NCBI RefSeq assembly: GCF_000179775.1
Contig: NZ_AEEB01000003.1
Coordinates: 744,001 to 808,000, forward strand
DNA: 64,000 nt
From: Ahrensia sp. R2A130
GTDB lineage: Bacteria > Pseudomonadota > Alphaproteobacteria > Rhizobiales > Rhizobiaceae
Reading direction: 5' to 3'
Shown: piece by piece, positions 9,017 through 17,783 of the stretch
Layout of the letters: every line of letters begins with the position of its first letter
Numbering within the stretch: position 1 is the stretch's first letter
The notes under the pieces: generated by a model
What the model saw: the letters and a program-made list of their open reading frames with translations, nothing else
Told to the model about the DNA's origin: nothing
Databases searched by the model: none
Program-made: the position numbers and the translations under genes

Positions 9017-9830
9017 AGCTCGGCAGACCTGCGGCTTTTAGCAACGCAGACAGATTGCCCTGCCCTTCCGCACTTCGCCAAACGGCCTTGGCGTCTTTAA
9101 AAACCTTACCCTTTTGAATGACCGAACCGGTCGGAGGGTTGTTCTCCAGCAGATAGGCAAAGCATCGCCGCGCTGCACGCTCCGGAGTTGATGCGATAAT
9201 TTTGGACGCCCAGCGCAAAGTCGACGGCATGTGGGAGTTACCAGCTGTCATGTCAGTCTTCACAAATCCAGGCTCTGTCGAGTAAATACGCAACGCCGAA
9301 AACTCTTCCGCAAGGCGTACAACAGCAGCATTGGCCGCCGCTTTCGACACCGCATAATGCCCAAATAGCGATGAGCCATCCGGTTCAGCCAAAGAGGCAT
9401 AGTCATGCGCCCGCGCCATGTTGGCGGCTGATGACGACACAACAGTAACAACCGGATCGCTGGATGTTTTTGCCATGTGAGATGCCAGCGCACGGGTTAA
9501 CACCATTGGCGCGATAACATTAACCTCGCCGTGCAGCCCGACACCGTGTCCACCTTTGGCTGTGCTGGTGGTCAAAATTCCAGCATTGTGGATGATCCAA
9601 TCCAGAGGTCCGGCAGCAATCGCCTGTTCAGCCAGAGCCTGAATTTCATCCGGCTTGGTGAGATCGCCCCAAACAGCTGTGCGGCCATAGTTACCCACCA
9701 GCTTTTCAGCACGTGCACGGTCGCGAACGTGGACGAGGGCATAAAACCCTTTGTCCTCGAGATACTCGATCAACGCGAGGCCGATACCGCCCGCAGCGCC
9801 AGTAATGAGAACCCGTTTTTTGTCAGCCAT
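9015..9830 (-). CDS. Short-chain dehydrogenase/reductase at the end of the cob operon
   Basis: A 271-residue NAD(P)-dependent SDR. The cofactor motif TGAAGGIG is at residues 10-17, NNAG-type NAG in IIHNAGIL near residue 85, and the catalytic pair YAVSKAAA near residue 185. It follows cobM by 21 bases on the same strand and so is probably co-transcribed with the cob genes. SDRs are not a normal part of cobalamin synthesis, so it may be a passenger or have a role in the lower ligand or redox steps; nothing in the sequence decides this. Substrate unknown. Confidence 0.85.
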   Translation of the reverse strand: MADKKRVLITGAAGGIGLALIEYLEDKGFYALVHVRDRARAEKLVGNYGRTAVWGDLTKPDEIQALAEQAIAAGPLDWIIHNAGILTTSTAKGGHGVGLHGEVNVIAPMVLTRALASHMAKTSSDPVVTVVSSSAANMARAHDYASLAEPDGSSLFGHYAVSKAAANAAVVRLAEEFSALRIYSTEPGFVKTDMTAGNSHMPSTLRWASKIIASTPERAARRCFAYLLENNPPTGSVIQKGKVFKDAKAVWRSAEGQGNLSALLKAAGLPS

Positions 9831-9851
9831 CGTACCCTCGTTTATCGCAGC

Positions 9852-10631
9852 CTAAGCAGCCTCACGCTTCTTTTTGCCGCGGTTCCGCAGCACGTGGGAG
9901 TAGTCTTTGTTGTAGAGGTCGCTGTCACGAAACTCCACATCGCCCAGCACCGGACCGACCATGATGAGTGCCGTGCGGGTGATCTTGGCCTCGCGCACCG
10001 CCTCTTTCATTCCCGCCAGCGTAGTGCGGATATAAAGTTCATCCGGCCACGTCGCGCGATAGGCGATGACCACCGGGCAGTCTGCGCCGTAATATGGCTC
10101 CAGCGCTTCGCGTACGTAAACAAGATTGCGGATCGACAGATGAATGGCCAGCGTTGCGCCGGATTTGCCCAGCACCTCCAACTGCTCACCTTCCGGCATG
10201 GAAGATGCCTTCATTCCGGTGCGGGTAACGATAACCGTCTGCGCGATTTCGGGCAGCGTAAGCTCCGTTTTCATCGCAGCAGCCGCAGCAGCAAATGCGG
10301 GGACGCCGGGCACAACTTCATAAGGAATATCCAGCGCATCCAAGCGCCGCATCTGTTCCGCCGTCGCGCCGTAGATCGACGGGTCGCCGGAATGAACACG
10401 GGCAACGTCGTGACCGGCTTCATGTGCCTTGCGGGTCTCTTCTATGATCGCATCCAGATGCATGGGCGCGGTATCCATCACCAACGCATCAGCAGGCGCA
10501 GCGGCCACGATTTCCTCAGGCACGAGCGAACCTGCGTAAAGGCAAACCGGACAGTTCTCGATAAGCCGCAATCCGCGCACTGTGATGAGGTCCGGCGCGC
10601 CGGGGCCAGCGCCGATGAAATAAACGGTCAT
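9852..10631 (-). CDS. cobM: Precorrin-4 C11-methyltransferase CobM
   Basis: A 259-residue SAM-dependent tetrapyrrole methylase. It opens with MTVYFIGAGPGAPDLITVRG and contains VCLYAGSLVPEEI, HSGDPSIYGA and a proline/glycine-rich VVPGVPAFAAAAAA, all matching CobM/CbiF. The C-terminus is short and basic (RNRGKKKREAA). Its ATG overlaps the cobJ stop by 4 bases, so it is translated as part of the cobL-cobI-cobJ-cobM chain. Confidence 0.93.
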   Translation of the reverse strand: MTVYFIGAGPGAPDLITVRGLRLIENCPVCLYAGSLVPEEIVAAAPADALVMDTAPMHLDAIIEETRKAHEAGHDVARVHSGDPSIYGATAEQMRRLDALDIPYEVVPGVPAFAAAAAAMKTELTLPEIAQTVIVTRTGMKASSMPEGEQLEVLGKSGATLAIHLSIRNLVYVREALEPYYGADCPVVIAYRATWPDELYIRTTLAGMKEAVREAKITRTALIMVGPVLGDVEFRDSDLYNKDYSHVLRNRGKKKREAA

Positions 10632-12451
10632 GCTGCATTTCCTATGCGGGAGGTATCCTTGGCGGCGTAACCGCGCGGTGTGTAAACGTAGCTTTTGCCA
10701 TCGCCGGTTTTCACGACACGGCTGTCGCTCGACCCGACGATGACGACGGTGAGCATATCAACATCATCCACCAGCAATTCACCCAGTGGTACAATACGAA
10801 CAAGTTCACCCTCACGCCCAAGATTGGTCGCCAGAACGACAGGCGCATGATGACCCCGCTGCTCCAGCAAAACATCCCGCGCCCACGCCAGTTGCGTGCG
10901 ACGGCGGCGGGAAACGGGATTGTAGAATGCGATAACGAAGTCGCCATCAGCCGCGGCACGCACACGCTTCTGGATCATCTCCCAAGGGGTAAGAAGATCC
11001 GACAATGAAATCGTGCAGAAATCATGCCCCAGCGGCGCACCAGCACGAGCAGCTGCAGCTTGCAGAGCGGAAATTCCGGGCGAGACCTGCACTTCGATAC
11101 GATTGGCCGCGTCCGACAAATCGCCATCATCCATCAGCTCGAACACCAGTGTCGCCATGGCGTAGATGCCCGCATCGCCGGAGCAGACCAGCGCCACATC
11201 CTTGCCCTGCCCCGCCAATTCCATCGCATGGCGAACGCGGTCCTCTTCCGCACCAAGGTCGAAGTCGTGGCGGGTCTTGCCTTCAGTCAGCGGTCCAAGC
11301 AGATCGAGATAAAGAGAATAGGCCACCAAATCGGTTGCCTGCGACACCATTGATGTCACTTCGGGCGAACGCCAATCGTCTTTGCCGGGGCCAATGCCCA
11401 CGACGAACAACTTGCCCCTTGAACGCGCTTCTGCCTGTTCGATATCCATGACATTTCCCCTTGCCAGCGCGGCCGTTGCGCGGGCTGATTTGATTTTCGG
11501 CAAGATCAATTCACCACCCTGCCCGACGCTCGCCAGCGCTGCGCCTTCGGACACACCATGGCAACCCACTTCAGCGAAAACCACGTCGGAAGGATGCACC
11601 AAACGCGGCGTTTCCTGTTCCAACCGTTCCACAGAAAACAGCTTGAGCGGCAAGTTCCATTCAACAGCAAGGTCGTTCAACGCAGCTTCATCTGCCTTCA
11701 GGTCGATGGTCGCCAAGCAAGCGAGGGCATCGCGATGTAGGTTGGCCTGTTCAAGCGCATCAAGCGCCAGCGAACGAACCTGATCCAGAGGCGCACCACG
11801 CTCACAACCAAGGCCAAGAACATGGTCTGCCCGCCGATAGATAAGCTGGTGCGGCATAGCTTCGAACGCGCGTTTATCGAACGTCAGGCGCACTGGTGCG
11901 TTGTCGCTGAAAGTAAGATCACCTTCGCGGACCCAATCAGCATCCATGGCCAGCTCACCGTCCACGGAAACCGCTTGTCCGGCCAGACAAGCCGCCATCA
12001 CGTCCTTCGCCTGCTCAGGATTGGACAGCACCCACGGTTTCGGTGGGCAATCCAGGGCAAGGCCGAAACGCAAATCACCAGCAGTGGTAATCGCAGCGTG
12101 GCCGTTCAATTTTTCAGCCAGCACCCGCGCCATCTGGTTTGCCCCATGGTGACCGCCCAACAGCGGCACGACGCTCGACCCGTCTTCTGCAACGGCGATC
12201 ACCGGAGGGTCGGTTTGTTTTTCACCGATGACAGGCGCCAGCAATCGCACCACCGCCCCCGTCGCCATAACAGCAATGATGCAATGCCCGTCGCGAAAGA
12301 GATGCTGAAGATGCTGCTTCGTTTGCGAGAACGATACATCAGCGTTGCTCACACGACCTTCCAGTCCGTGGACACGTGCACCCGTTGCCTCACGCAAAGC
12401 AGACAAGACAGGCGCATCGGTCAACGCAACAATCACGGGTCTTGCACTCAC
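10628..12451 (-). CDS. cobJ: CbiG-CobJ fusion: cobalt-precorrin-5A hydrolase domain plus precorrin-3B C17-methyltransferase
   Basis: A 607-residue two-enzyme protein. Residues about 1-340 are CbiG-like: CIIAVMATGAVVRLLAPVI and GGHHGANQMARVLAE belong to the CbiG N-domain, and LGLGCERGAPLD and VGQGGELILPK to the CobE/CbiG C-domain. Residues about 347-607 are CobJ/CbiH, with LFVVGIGPGKDDWRSPE, LVAYSLYLDLL and VCSGDAGIYAMA. It thus combines ring-contracting methylation at C17 with opening of the acetyl-lactone. A complete CbiG module is more typical of the anaerobic pathway; aerobic organisms usually keep only the CobE part. The GTG start overlaps the cobI stop (GTGA). Confidence 0.9.
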   Translation of the reverse strand: MSARPVIVALTDAPVLSALREATGARVHGLEGRVSNADVSFSQTKQHLQHLFRDGHCIIAVMATGAVVRLLAPVIGEKQTDPPVIAVAEDGSSVVPLLGGHHGANQMARVLAEKLNGHAAITTAGDLRFGLALDCPPKPWVLSNPEQAKDVMAACLAGQAVSVDGELAMDADWVREGDLTFSDNAPVRLTFDKRAFEAMPHQLIYRRADHVLGLGCERGAPLDQVRSLALDALEQANLHRDALACLATIDLKADEAALNDLAVEWNLPLKLFSVERLEQETPRLVHPSDVVFAEVGCHGVSEGAALASVGQGGELILPKIKSARATAALARGNVMDIEQAEARSRGKLFVVGIGPGKDDWRSPEVTSMVSQATDLVAYSLYLDLLGPLTEGKTRHDFDLGAEEDRVRHAMELAGQGKDVALVCSGDAGIYAMATLVFELMDDGDLSDAANRIEVQVSPGISALQAAAARAGAPLGHDFCTISLSDLLTPWEMIQKRVRAAADGDFVIAFYNPVSRRRRTQLAWARDVLLEQRGHHAPVVLATNLGREGELVRIVPLGELLVDDVDMLTVVIVGSSDSRVVKTGDGKSYVYTPRGYAAKDTSRIGNAA

Positions 12452-13176
12452 GCGCTCGCAACCGGCAATCTGGTGATCCAGTCTTCAGCTCCGCGATAAA
12501 GCAGAATGATCGAAAAATACGGCGCGGCGCCCTCAGGCACATCGGACAACGGCGTGATCCGTTCGGCAGGTAGAGTGACCCGTTCGAGATAAGCCGCCTG
12601 CCCGGTCAAACCTGCCTCGGCAATCAACCCGCACAGACGTTCCAGATGGCGACCGACCTTGATGAAAGCTAAGGCGTCACCGCTCTGCAAATGCCCACGA
12701 ATGGTATCGTCATCACTCGGCCCGGGAACCACGGTGAGCACATCATTGCGCGCAGCGAGGGGACGTCCCAACCGCGCAGCCGATGCCATCAACGAAGAAA
12801 CCCCCGGCACAGTTTGCACCGGATAACGACCGGCCAATCGTTCATAGAGATACATGAACGAGCCATAGAAGAACGGATCACCCTCGCAGAGCACCGCGAC
12901 ATCACGACCTGAATCAAGATGCGATGCGATTCCAAGAGCCGCTTGATCGTAAACATCTTTTGCCGGAAACCGCTCCACCCGCATGGGAACGATTATAGGA
13001 AATTCCACCTGATCATTGTGCAGGAATTCCGCCACGATGGAACGCGCGAAACTCACGCCATCATCCGGCGCTGGGTAAGCAACAACAGGAGATGACGTGA
13101 GAATGCGATGAGACTTCAGCGTCAGCAATTCAGGATCACCCGGACCGACACCCAAGCCGTAAAGAGTGCCGGTCAT
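12448..13176 (-). CDS. cobI: Precorrin-2 C20-methyltransferase CobI
   Basis: A 242-residue SAM-dependent methylase that turns precorrin-2 into precorrin-3A. The N-terminus GTLYGLGVGPGDPELLTLKS is the standard glycine-rich loop. CEGDPFFYGSFMYLYERL and VPGVSSLMASAARLG are CobI/CbiL signatures. The ATG at 13176 overlaps the cobL stop by 4 bases, better than the longer upstream frame. Translational coupling runs on into cobJ. Confidence 0.93.
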   Translation of the reverse strand: MTGTLYGLGVGPGDPELLTLKSHRILTSSPVVAYPAPDDGVSFARSIVAEFLHNDQVEFPIIVPMRVERFPAKDVYDQAALGIASHLDSGRDVAVLCEGDPFFYGSFMYLYERLAGRYPVQTVPGVSSLMASAARLGRPLAARNDVLTVVPGPSDDDTIRGHLQSGDALAFIKVGRHLERLCGLIAEAGLTGQAAYLERVTLPAERITPLSDVPEGAAPYFSIILLYRGAEDWITRLPVASA

Positions 13177-14393
13177 TCGTCTTCTCCCATAGGTTTGACG
13201 ACGCACCACTGTGTCACCGGCATGGAGGCGCGCCAGCCGCGATATGGGCCGACAGCTTCCGCTTTCTGCACAGCAATTCGAGCCATCTCGCCACCGTGTT
13301 CGCGGTGAAGATCGGCCAATCGGCTTTCGGTTTCCAGCGTCACGCCATTAGCAACCAAACGTCCGCCGGGGCGAAGCGCCGACCATGCAGCTTCAAACAC
13401 TCCGGGCGTGGTAGCTCCACCGCCAATGAACACGGCATCCGGTGGGGGAAGTTCGGCACAGACGGCGGGCGCTTTGCCTTCGACCACGATAATTTTCTCG
13501 GTTCCCAATGCGACGGAATTGGTGACGATCATCGCACGACGTTCCGCTTTTGGTTCGACCGCATACGCCACCGCACCACGCGCGGCGCGCATCCATTCGA
13601 CACTCACCGACCCGCACCCTGCACCAATGTCCCACAACATCGCGTCCGGATATGGCGCAAGTTTAGCCAGCGTAACGGCGCGCACATCCTGCTTGGTCAT
13701 CTGTCCGTCATGCTCGAAAGCGTCATCCGGCAGACCGCCGCCACGCGGATACCAGCGGGCATCCGGCCCAGCCACACATTCGATCGCGAGCGTGTGGAAG
13801 TCCGGCACATCGTGCGCCCAATCCACTGCCAGGCCATCAAAGCGCTGTTCCGCTTCCCCACCTAATGCCGCAAGTGCCGTCATGCGGCTCTCGCCAAAGC
13901 CCCATTCATTCAACAAAGCCGCCACCGTGGCGGGCGTCGTTCGATCTTTTGTCAAAAGCAGAATGCGAATGTTAGGGGCAAGGTGAGGTAGCAACTGGCT
14001 GGCAGCTCGACCGTGAACGGTCGCAGTCTCACAATCCGCAATGCTCCACCCCATCCGCGCAGCAGCCCATTGAAAAGCGGAAAGCTGCGGATGAAAGCGG
14101 ATTTCGTCTGCCGGAATAGCTTTCGTGATACGTGCACCGACGGAATACCAAAGCGGATCGCCCGTCACCAGAATAACCGGCTTGCGGTCGCTCTGCGCGC
14201 GGATCGTGTCGATCATCGCATTGAACGGCGACGGCCAACGCATCCGTTCTGCCGTAACGTTGGCCGCAAGTTCGTGATGACGATCACCGCCAATGATGAC
14301 CTCGGCTTCCTCCAGCGCGCGCCGCGCAGATTCAGCCAGTCCGGCGATACCGTCCTCGCCGATGCCGATGATATGCAACCAAGGCGCAACCAT
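13173..14393 (-). CDS. cobL: Precorrin-6Y C5,15-methyltransferase / decarboxylase CobL (CbiE-CbiT)
   Basis: A 406-residue two-domain enzyme that methylates C5 and C15 and decarboxylates the C12 acetate. Residues about 1-200 are the CbiE methylase (LHIIGIGEDGIAGL, VTGDPLWYSVGA). The rest is the CbiT Rossmann methyltransferase, with TKQDVRAVTLAKL and the SAM loop LWDIGAGCGSVSVEWMR. ATG 14393 shares one base with the stop of the membrane-protein gene upstream (TGATG). Length is normal for the fused form found in alphaproteobacteria. Confidence 0.93.
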   Translation of the reverse strand: MVAPWLHIIGIGEDGIAGLAESARRALEEAEVIIGGDRHHELAANVTAERMRWPSPFNAMIDTIRAQSDRKPVILVTGDPLWYSVGARITKAIPADEIRFHPQLSAFQWAAARMGWSIADCETATVHGRAASQLLPHLAPNIRILLLTKDRTTPATVAALLNEWGFGESRMTALAALGGEAEQRFDGLAVDWAHDVPDFHTLAIECVAGPDARWYPRGGGLPDDAFEHDGQMTKQDVRAVTLAKLAPYPDAMLWDIGAGCGSVSVEWMRAARGAVAYAVEPKAERRAMIVTNSVALGTEKIIVVEGKAPAVCAELPPPDAVFIGGGATTPGVFEAAWSALRPGGRLVANGVTLETESRLADLHREHGGEMARIAVQKAEAVGPYRGWRASMPVTQWCVVKPMGEDE

Positions 14394-14818
14394 CAAAACA
14401 CCGTCAGCAGTGCCAACAATGCGATGGCAAAACCGAGATTGGCCATCGATGCGAAGATGAGAAACCAGACCGGGCCGATGACACCCCAGCGGGCCGAACG
14501 GTGTTCAAGGCTCCACCAAGTCTGGAACAGAAATCCGGCGATCATCAGCATCGGTTCGGTCCGCAACGCCACAGCTGCCAAAACGAAAGTCGCTGTAGCG
14601 GCAGCAATATCTGCATAAGCGCGGCTTTTGCTGGTGGGGTTTCCGATTGCGATGCCGAGCCAAAGCGCAGCCATGACGCATAGGTTGATTGCGAAAGCAG
14701 GCTCTACGGCATCGGCCCCCGGCGCGCGCATCAACAGCCCGATCAGCAAACCGAAGGACAGGCCGTACCAGCCGTTCGCCATCACCTTCATCGACAGTCC
14801 ATCTGTCTCATTCGACAT
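14393..14818 (-). CDS. Small membrane protein of unknown function inside the cob operon
   Basis: A 141-residue protein with about five predicted membrane helices and no recognisable motif. The segments are roughly residues 13-30, 41-58, 67-85, 89-105 and 109-140. It overlaps cobH upstream (ATGA) and cobL downstream (TGATG), so it is translationally coupled on both sides to corrin enzymes. I do not recognise the family. It lacks the His-rich start of CbtB and the long multi-span form of CbiM or CbtA, so a cobalt transporter is not supported. Position suggests a role linked to cobalamin, for instance as a membrane anchor or a transporter helper, but this is inference from context only. Confidence 0.8.
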   Translation of the reverse strand: MSNETDGLSMKVMANGWYGLSFGLLIGLLMRAPGADAVEPAFAINLCVMAALWLGIAIGNPTSKSRAYADIAAATATFVLAAVALRTEPMLMIAGFLFQTWWSLEHRSARWGVIGPVWFLIFASMANLGFAIALLALLTVF

Positions 14819-16401
14819 CAGTTCAAGCCTCCCGCAAGTGCGTTGACGACAGCACCTGCCATGGCCGAGCCACCGCGTTTTCCGTGCACAGTGATGAAGG
14901 GATGGCCTGACTCAGCCAACGCCTGCTTGGACTCCGCAGCGCCAACAAAGCCCACCGGAATGCCGATGATGAGGATCGGCTTCTCGCCGGTTTCTTTCAG
15001 CCGTTCCAGCAGGCGAAACAGAGCCGTGGGCGCATTGCCGATAGCGACCACGCCACCGTGCAAATCTTCGCCCCAGAAATCCACCGCTGCTGCAGACCGC
15101 GTGTTGGAAATGGTGCGGGCATGTTCCTCGACACCAGTGTCGTTGAGCGTGCAGACCAACGGATTGAGGGACGGCAGATTCTTCGCGATAATCGCGTTTC
15201 GAACCATCTCGACATCGCAATACACGTTAGCCCCACGTTGCAGCGCAACCTTTCCAGCAGCCGCTGCGCCTTTCGACCAATCAAGGTCTTCCACGATATC
15301 CGGAATGCCGCATGAGTGGATGAGCCGGGTCGCCACGGTCCTCATATTCCCGGACAGTTTCGCCAGTCGCTCGTCCTGCTGAACCTCTTCGAATGATGCG
15401 CGATAAATGGCAGCCGGACCGGACACATAGTCCATTGATCGCTGTGCGACATGCACCGGCTGCGGGCGGTTCGCAGATTGTCGCATGGCAGGCACGATGC
15501 CCGCTTTGTCAGGGTCGGCAAGACCTGTCGATGCGCCGACAATCCAGCCTTCTTCAGCCAGCACGATCTTACGGTCATCATCGCTCAAAGATGATGGGCA
15601 AGCGAGGTGTTCAGCAAATCCATCGCGGCTATCGAGACCAGCGAAACGGCTGCACAGCGTCCGAACCTGAATTGCATCCTTCGGCAAACCGCTTTCCGCC
15701 CGCGCAGCCATGAGCGAAGGATAGACCTCGGTTATGAGAACGGGCGCTTCCAATTTTTCAGCAAAATCCGTCTCGAACGGCCAGACCGCAACCTTAGACC
15801 CGTACCGCGCCCGCAAGGCAGCAAGTCGTGCAATGCCAAGCAAAGTCTGGCTCCCAACGGACCCCGTATAAGCAAGTTTCCAAACGGGTTGAGCGCGTGG
15901 CACGCGTTGCTCCACCAGCCTTTTTTCAGGCAGCGCATCGTAGCTTGGGCGTTTCGGCCCTAGGCCCGGATATCGACCGTTGTGCCCGTTGGGCAGCCCC
16001 CAGAACGGACCTTGGAGATCATCGAAAGTCTCACGATTGAGCCGCGCGGCTAAATCGAACCTGTTCGACTTGTTCGTGTCATCGTCTTCAACTTGAGCCG
16101 CGAGATGGTTCCAGACCTTATCCCAACGTCCTTGGCCCGTCATACGTTTGGCGCCGCCACGCGGGTATCCGAAGGCGAAGTCGAGCCCGATGCACAGCCG
16201 CTTGTCAGCCGCCAGCGCCTCGTCGATCATCTCGTATAACCGCGTCATTGCCTGATCGCGGGTGGAAATGTTTTCCAGCGCGGTCTCGCTCACCTGCCCC
16301 TTGGCGATTTCCATCGCGCACAGCCAGATGGAATCCCGCCCACGCTTCGGCGTGTTGGCCGCAGACCAGTCGACAATCACATGGCGGTCGTAGAGAGGCA
16401 T
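14818..16401 (-). CDS. cobH: DUF429-CobH fusion: RNase-H-fold domain joined to precorrin-8X methylmutase
   Basis: A 527-residue fusion. Residues about 1-310 look like DUF429, a family with an RNase-H-like fold and unknown role: HVIVDWSAANTPKRGRDS at the start, LCIGLDFAFGYPRG and LITEVYPSLMAA later. Residues about 317-527 are CobH/CbiC: YVSGPAAIYRASFEEV, then RLIHSCGIPDI with the catalytic histidine, then ALQRGANVYCDVEMV and the C-terminal IIGIPVGFVGAAESK. CobH moves a methyl from C11 to C12 to give hydrogenobyrinic acid. CobH is normally about 210 residues and single-domain. An internal ATG before RQSANRPQ might allow separate translation of CobH. The gene overlaps both neighbours by 4 bases. 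Confidence 0.88.
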   Translation of the reverse strand: MPLYDRHVIVDWSAANTPKRGRDSIWLCAMEIAKGQVSETALENISTRDQAMTRLYEMIDEALAADKRLCIGLDFAFGYPRGGAKRMTGQGRWDKVWNHLAAQVEDDDTNKSNRFDLAARLNRETFDDLQGPFWGLPNGHNGRYPGLGPKRPSYDALPEKRLVEQRVPRAQPVWKLAYTGSVGSQTLLGIARLAALRARYGSKVAVWPFETDFAEKLEAPVLITEVYPSLMAARAESGLPKDAIQVRTLCSRFAGLDSRDGFAEHLACPSSLSDDDRKIVLAEEGWIVGASTGLADPDKAGIVPAMRQSANRPQPVHVAQRSMDYVSGPAAIYRASFEEVQQDERLAKLSGNMRTVATRLIHSCGIPDIVEDLDWSKGAAAAGKVALQRGANVYCDVEMVRNAIIAKNLPSLNPLVCTLNDTGVEEHARTISNTRSAAAVDFWGEDLHGGVVAIGNAPTALFRLLERLKETGEKPILIIGIPVGFVGAAESKQALAESGHPFITVHGKRGGSAMAGAVVNALAGGLN

Positions 16402-17540
16402 CAGTCCTTTTTCAGGTTCGGGCTGGTGCGGGTCATGCTGTTGGGCCCCAGAGGATGGTCAGCGTGGGGGTACGGGTGGTGGTGGTGCCCGTCATCATGG
16501 GAGTGCGAATGGTCGTGGCTATGCCCGTCGCCATGGGTGTGATCATGTGCATGATCGTGAGAATGCAATGGCGTCCATTTCAAGCCGTGCTCCTTGCAGA
16601 ACTGCTCATCGCGGCAAGACGCATCGCAATCCCCCTTACAGGGACAATTTTCCAACCCGCCGCCAATACCTTCGACGTGGTGGTGATGGCTTTCCTGCGC
16701 CAAGCCAACCTGATCTTCAAAGCCCAGAACCTGCTCGCGATATTTGCACATCTGGCAGTTCATCACGTTCTGTCCGGCCTCGATCTCGTTCACCCGGTCA
16801 ACAAATGTCGAAAGCACGAGTTCGTGGCTTCCAAGATAACCAGCCTTCAGAAATTCGATGTCGGCATGCCGAGCCGCAACTTCATCGGTAAACCCGTAGA
16901 TGCGCTTGATGAGCACGCCGGTGAACAGAAAATACGGGAAGACGATGATGCGCCGGTAGCCCAGCTTTGCCGCATGTTCGAGGCCAGGCTCCACCAGTGG
17001 GAACGTCACGCCGGAATAGCAAACCTCGCCCCAGCCAAAGCCAAAGCCTTCCCACAACATCCGCATGATTTTATTGATGTTAGAGTTCGCGTCCGGATCA
17101 GAAGACCCGCGACCAACCACCATCAGCATGGTCTCCGTCAGCGGAACCTCACTGTCGGCAGCATCGATCGCTTCTTGAATTCGGGCAGCAGCTGCGCGGA
17201 TCATTTTCAGATCAACACCCAGCTCACGGCCGTAAATCACTTCCATGCCCGGATTCTGCGCCTGATATGTGTTCAGCACAGAGGGAATGTCGTTCTTCGC
17301 ATGGCCTGCAGCAAACAGCATGCCCGGCACCGCCAGCACCTTGGTGCAGCCTGCATCACGCAGCTTATCGAGGCCGTGGGAAATGACGGGATTGGCGAAT
17401 TCGAGATAGCCGTATTCCACTGGCACATCGCCGAACCGACCTTTCAGCCCTTCGGATACGGTGGAGAATTCTTTCATAGCATTCTGGTTGCGGCTACCGT
17501 GGCCACAAATCATTACGCCGATTTTTTCTTGAACAGTCAT
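16401..17540 (-). CDS. cbiX: Sirohydrochlorin cobaltochelatase CbiX, long form with MxCxxC and His-rich tail
   Basis: A 379-residue chelatase that inserts cobalt into sirohydrochlorin at the early stage. GVMICGHGSRN at the N-terminus holds the first metal-binding His, and IIVFPYFLFTGVLIKRI marks the second half of the domain, so the core is the duplicated CbiX long form of about 270 residues. It is followed by MNCQMCKYRE, the MxCxxC motif that binds an Fe-S cluster in CbiX-L of Bacillus megaterium. Further on there are more cysteines (CPCKGDCDASC) and a tail of repeated His/Asp. The His-rich tail probably stores or delivers cobalt. It overlaps the DUF429-cobH start. A GGGAG lies about 11 bases before the ATG. 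Confidence 0.9.
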   Translation of the reverse strand: MTVQEKIGVMICGHGSRNQNAMKEFSTVSEGLKGRFGDVPVEYGYLEFANPVISHGLDKLRDAGCTKVLAVPGMLFAAGHAKNDIPSVLNTYQAQNPGMEVIYGRELGVDLKMIRAAAARIQEAIDAADSEVPLTETMLMVVGRGSSDPDANSNINKIMRMLWEGFGFGWGEVCYSGVTFPLVEPGLEHAAKLGYRRIIVFPYFLFTGVLIKRIYGFTDEVAARHADIEFLKAGYLGSHELVLSTFVDRVNEIEAGQNVMNCQMCKYREQVLGFEDQVGLAQESHHHHVEGIGGGLENCPCKGDCDASCRDEQFCKEHGLKWTPLHSHDHAHDHTHGDGHSHDHSHSHDDGHHHHPYPHADHPLGPNSMTRTSPNLKKD

Positions 17541-17783
17541 TTGGCTTACGCTCCCTTGCGATCATCTCGTGTCGAAGGGGCAAGCGCCGGATCGAGACCG
17601 GCAACTTCTGCGACAGCTTCCGTTCTGGCCCCCTATTTGGGTCAGCCGCACGAAAATTGCTTTCAGCCCCAAATCCATTTCTGGGGGGCACCATCGAACT
17701 TATCGTCTTGGTATAGTGGGAGTCGTCCCGCCGCAAACGCTTTCGCGACACTGTTGGCCGCAAACCGTCACATGGCGGCTGCT
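17541..17783 (-). promoter_or_regulatory. Structured leader upstream of cbiX with a 21-base element shared with the cob riboswitch
   Basis: A 243-base gap without a gene between terB and cbiX. On the minus strand it holds GCCCC and GGGGC arms (around 17665-17695), a GCCGG-TCTCGAT-CCGGC hairpin (around 17587-17603) and, at 17627-17647, a 21-base element. That element matches 24510-24530 inside the cobalamin riboswitch at 20 of 21 positions (core TGACCCAA, then TAGGGGGCC). There is no B12 box here, so this is not a second complete cobalamin riboswitch. It may be a leader or an internal regulatory site for the cbiX half of the long operon. Confidence 0.45.

Noticed and set aside
9531..10670. A 379-codon plus-strand open frame opposite the SDR and cobM genes
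   Set aside because: It is a shadow frame crossing two genes with strong family motifs on the other strand.
17541..17783. A second cobalamin riboswitch before cbiX
   Set aside because: It shares 21 bases with the real switch, but the B12 box and the GGGAA and CTGT core are missing.
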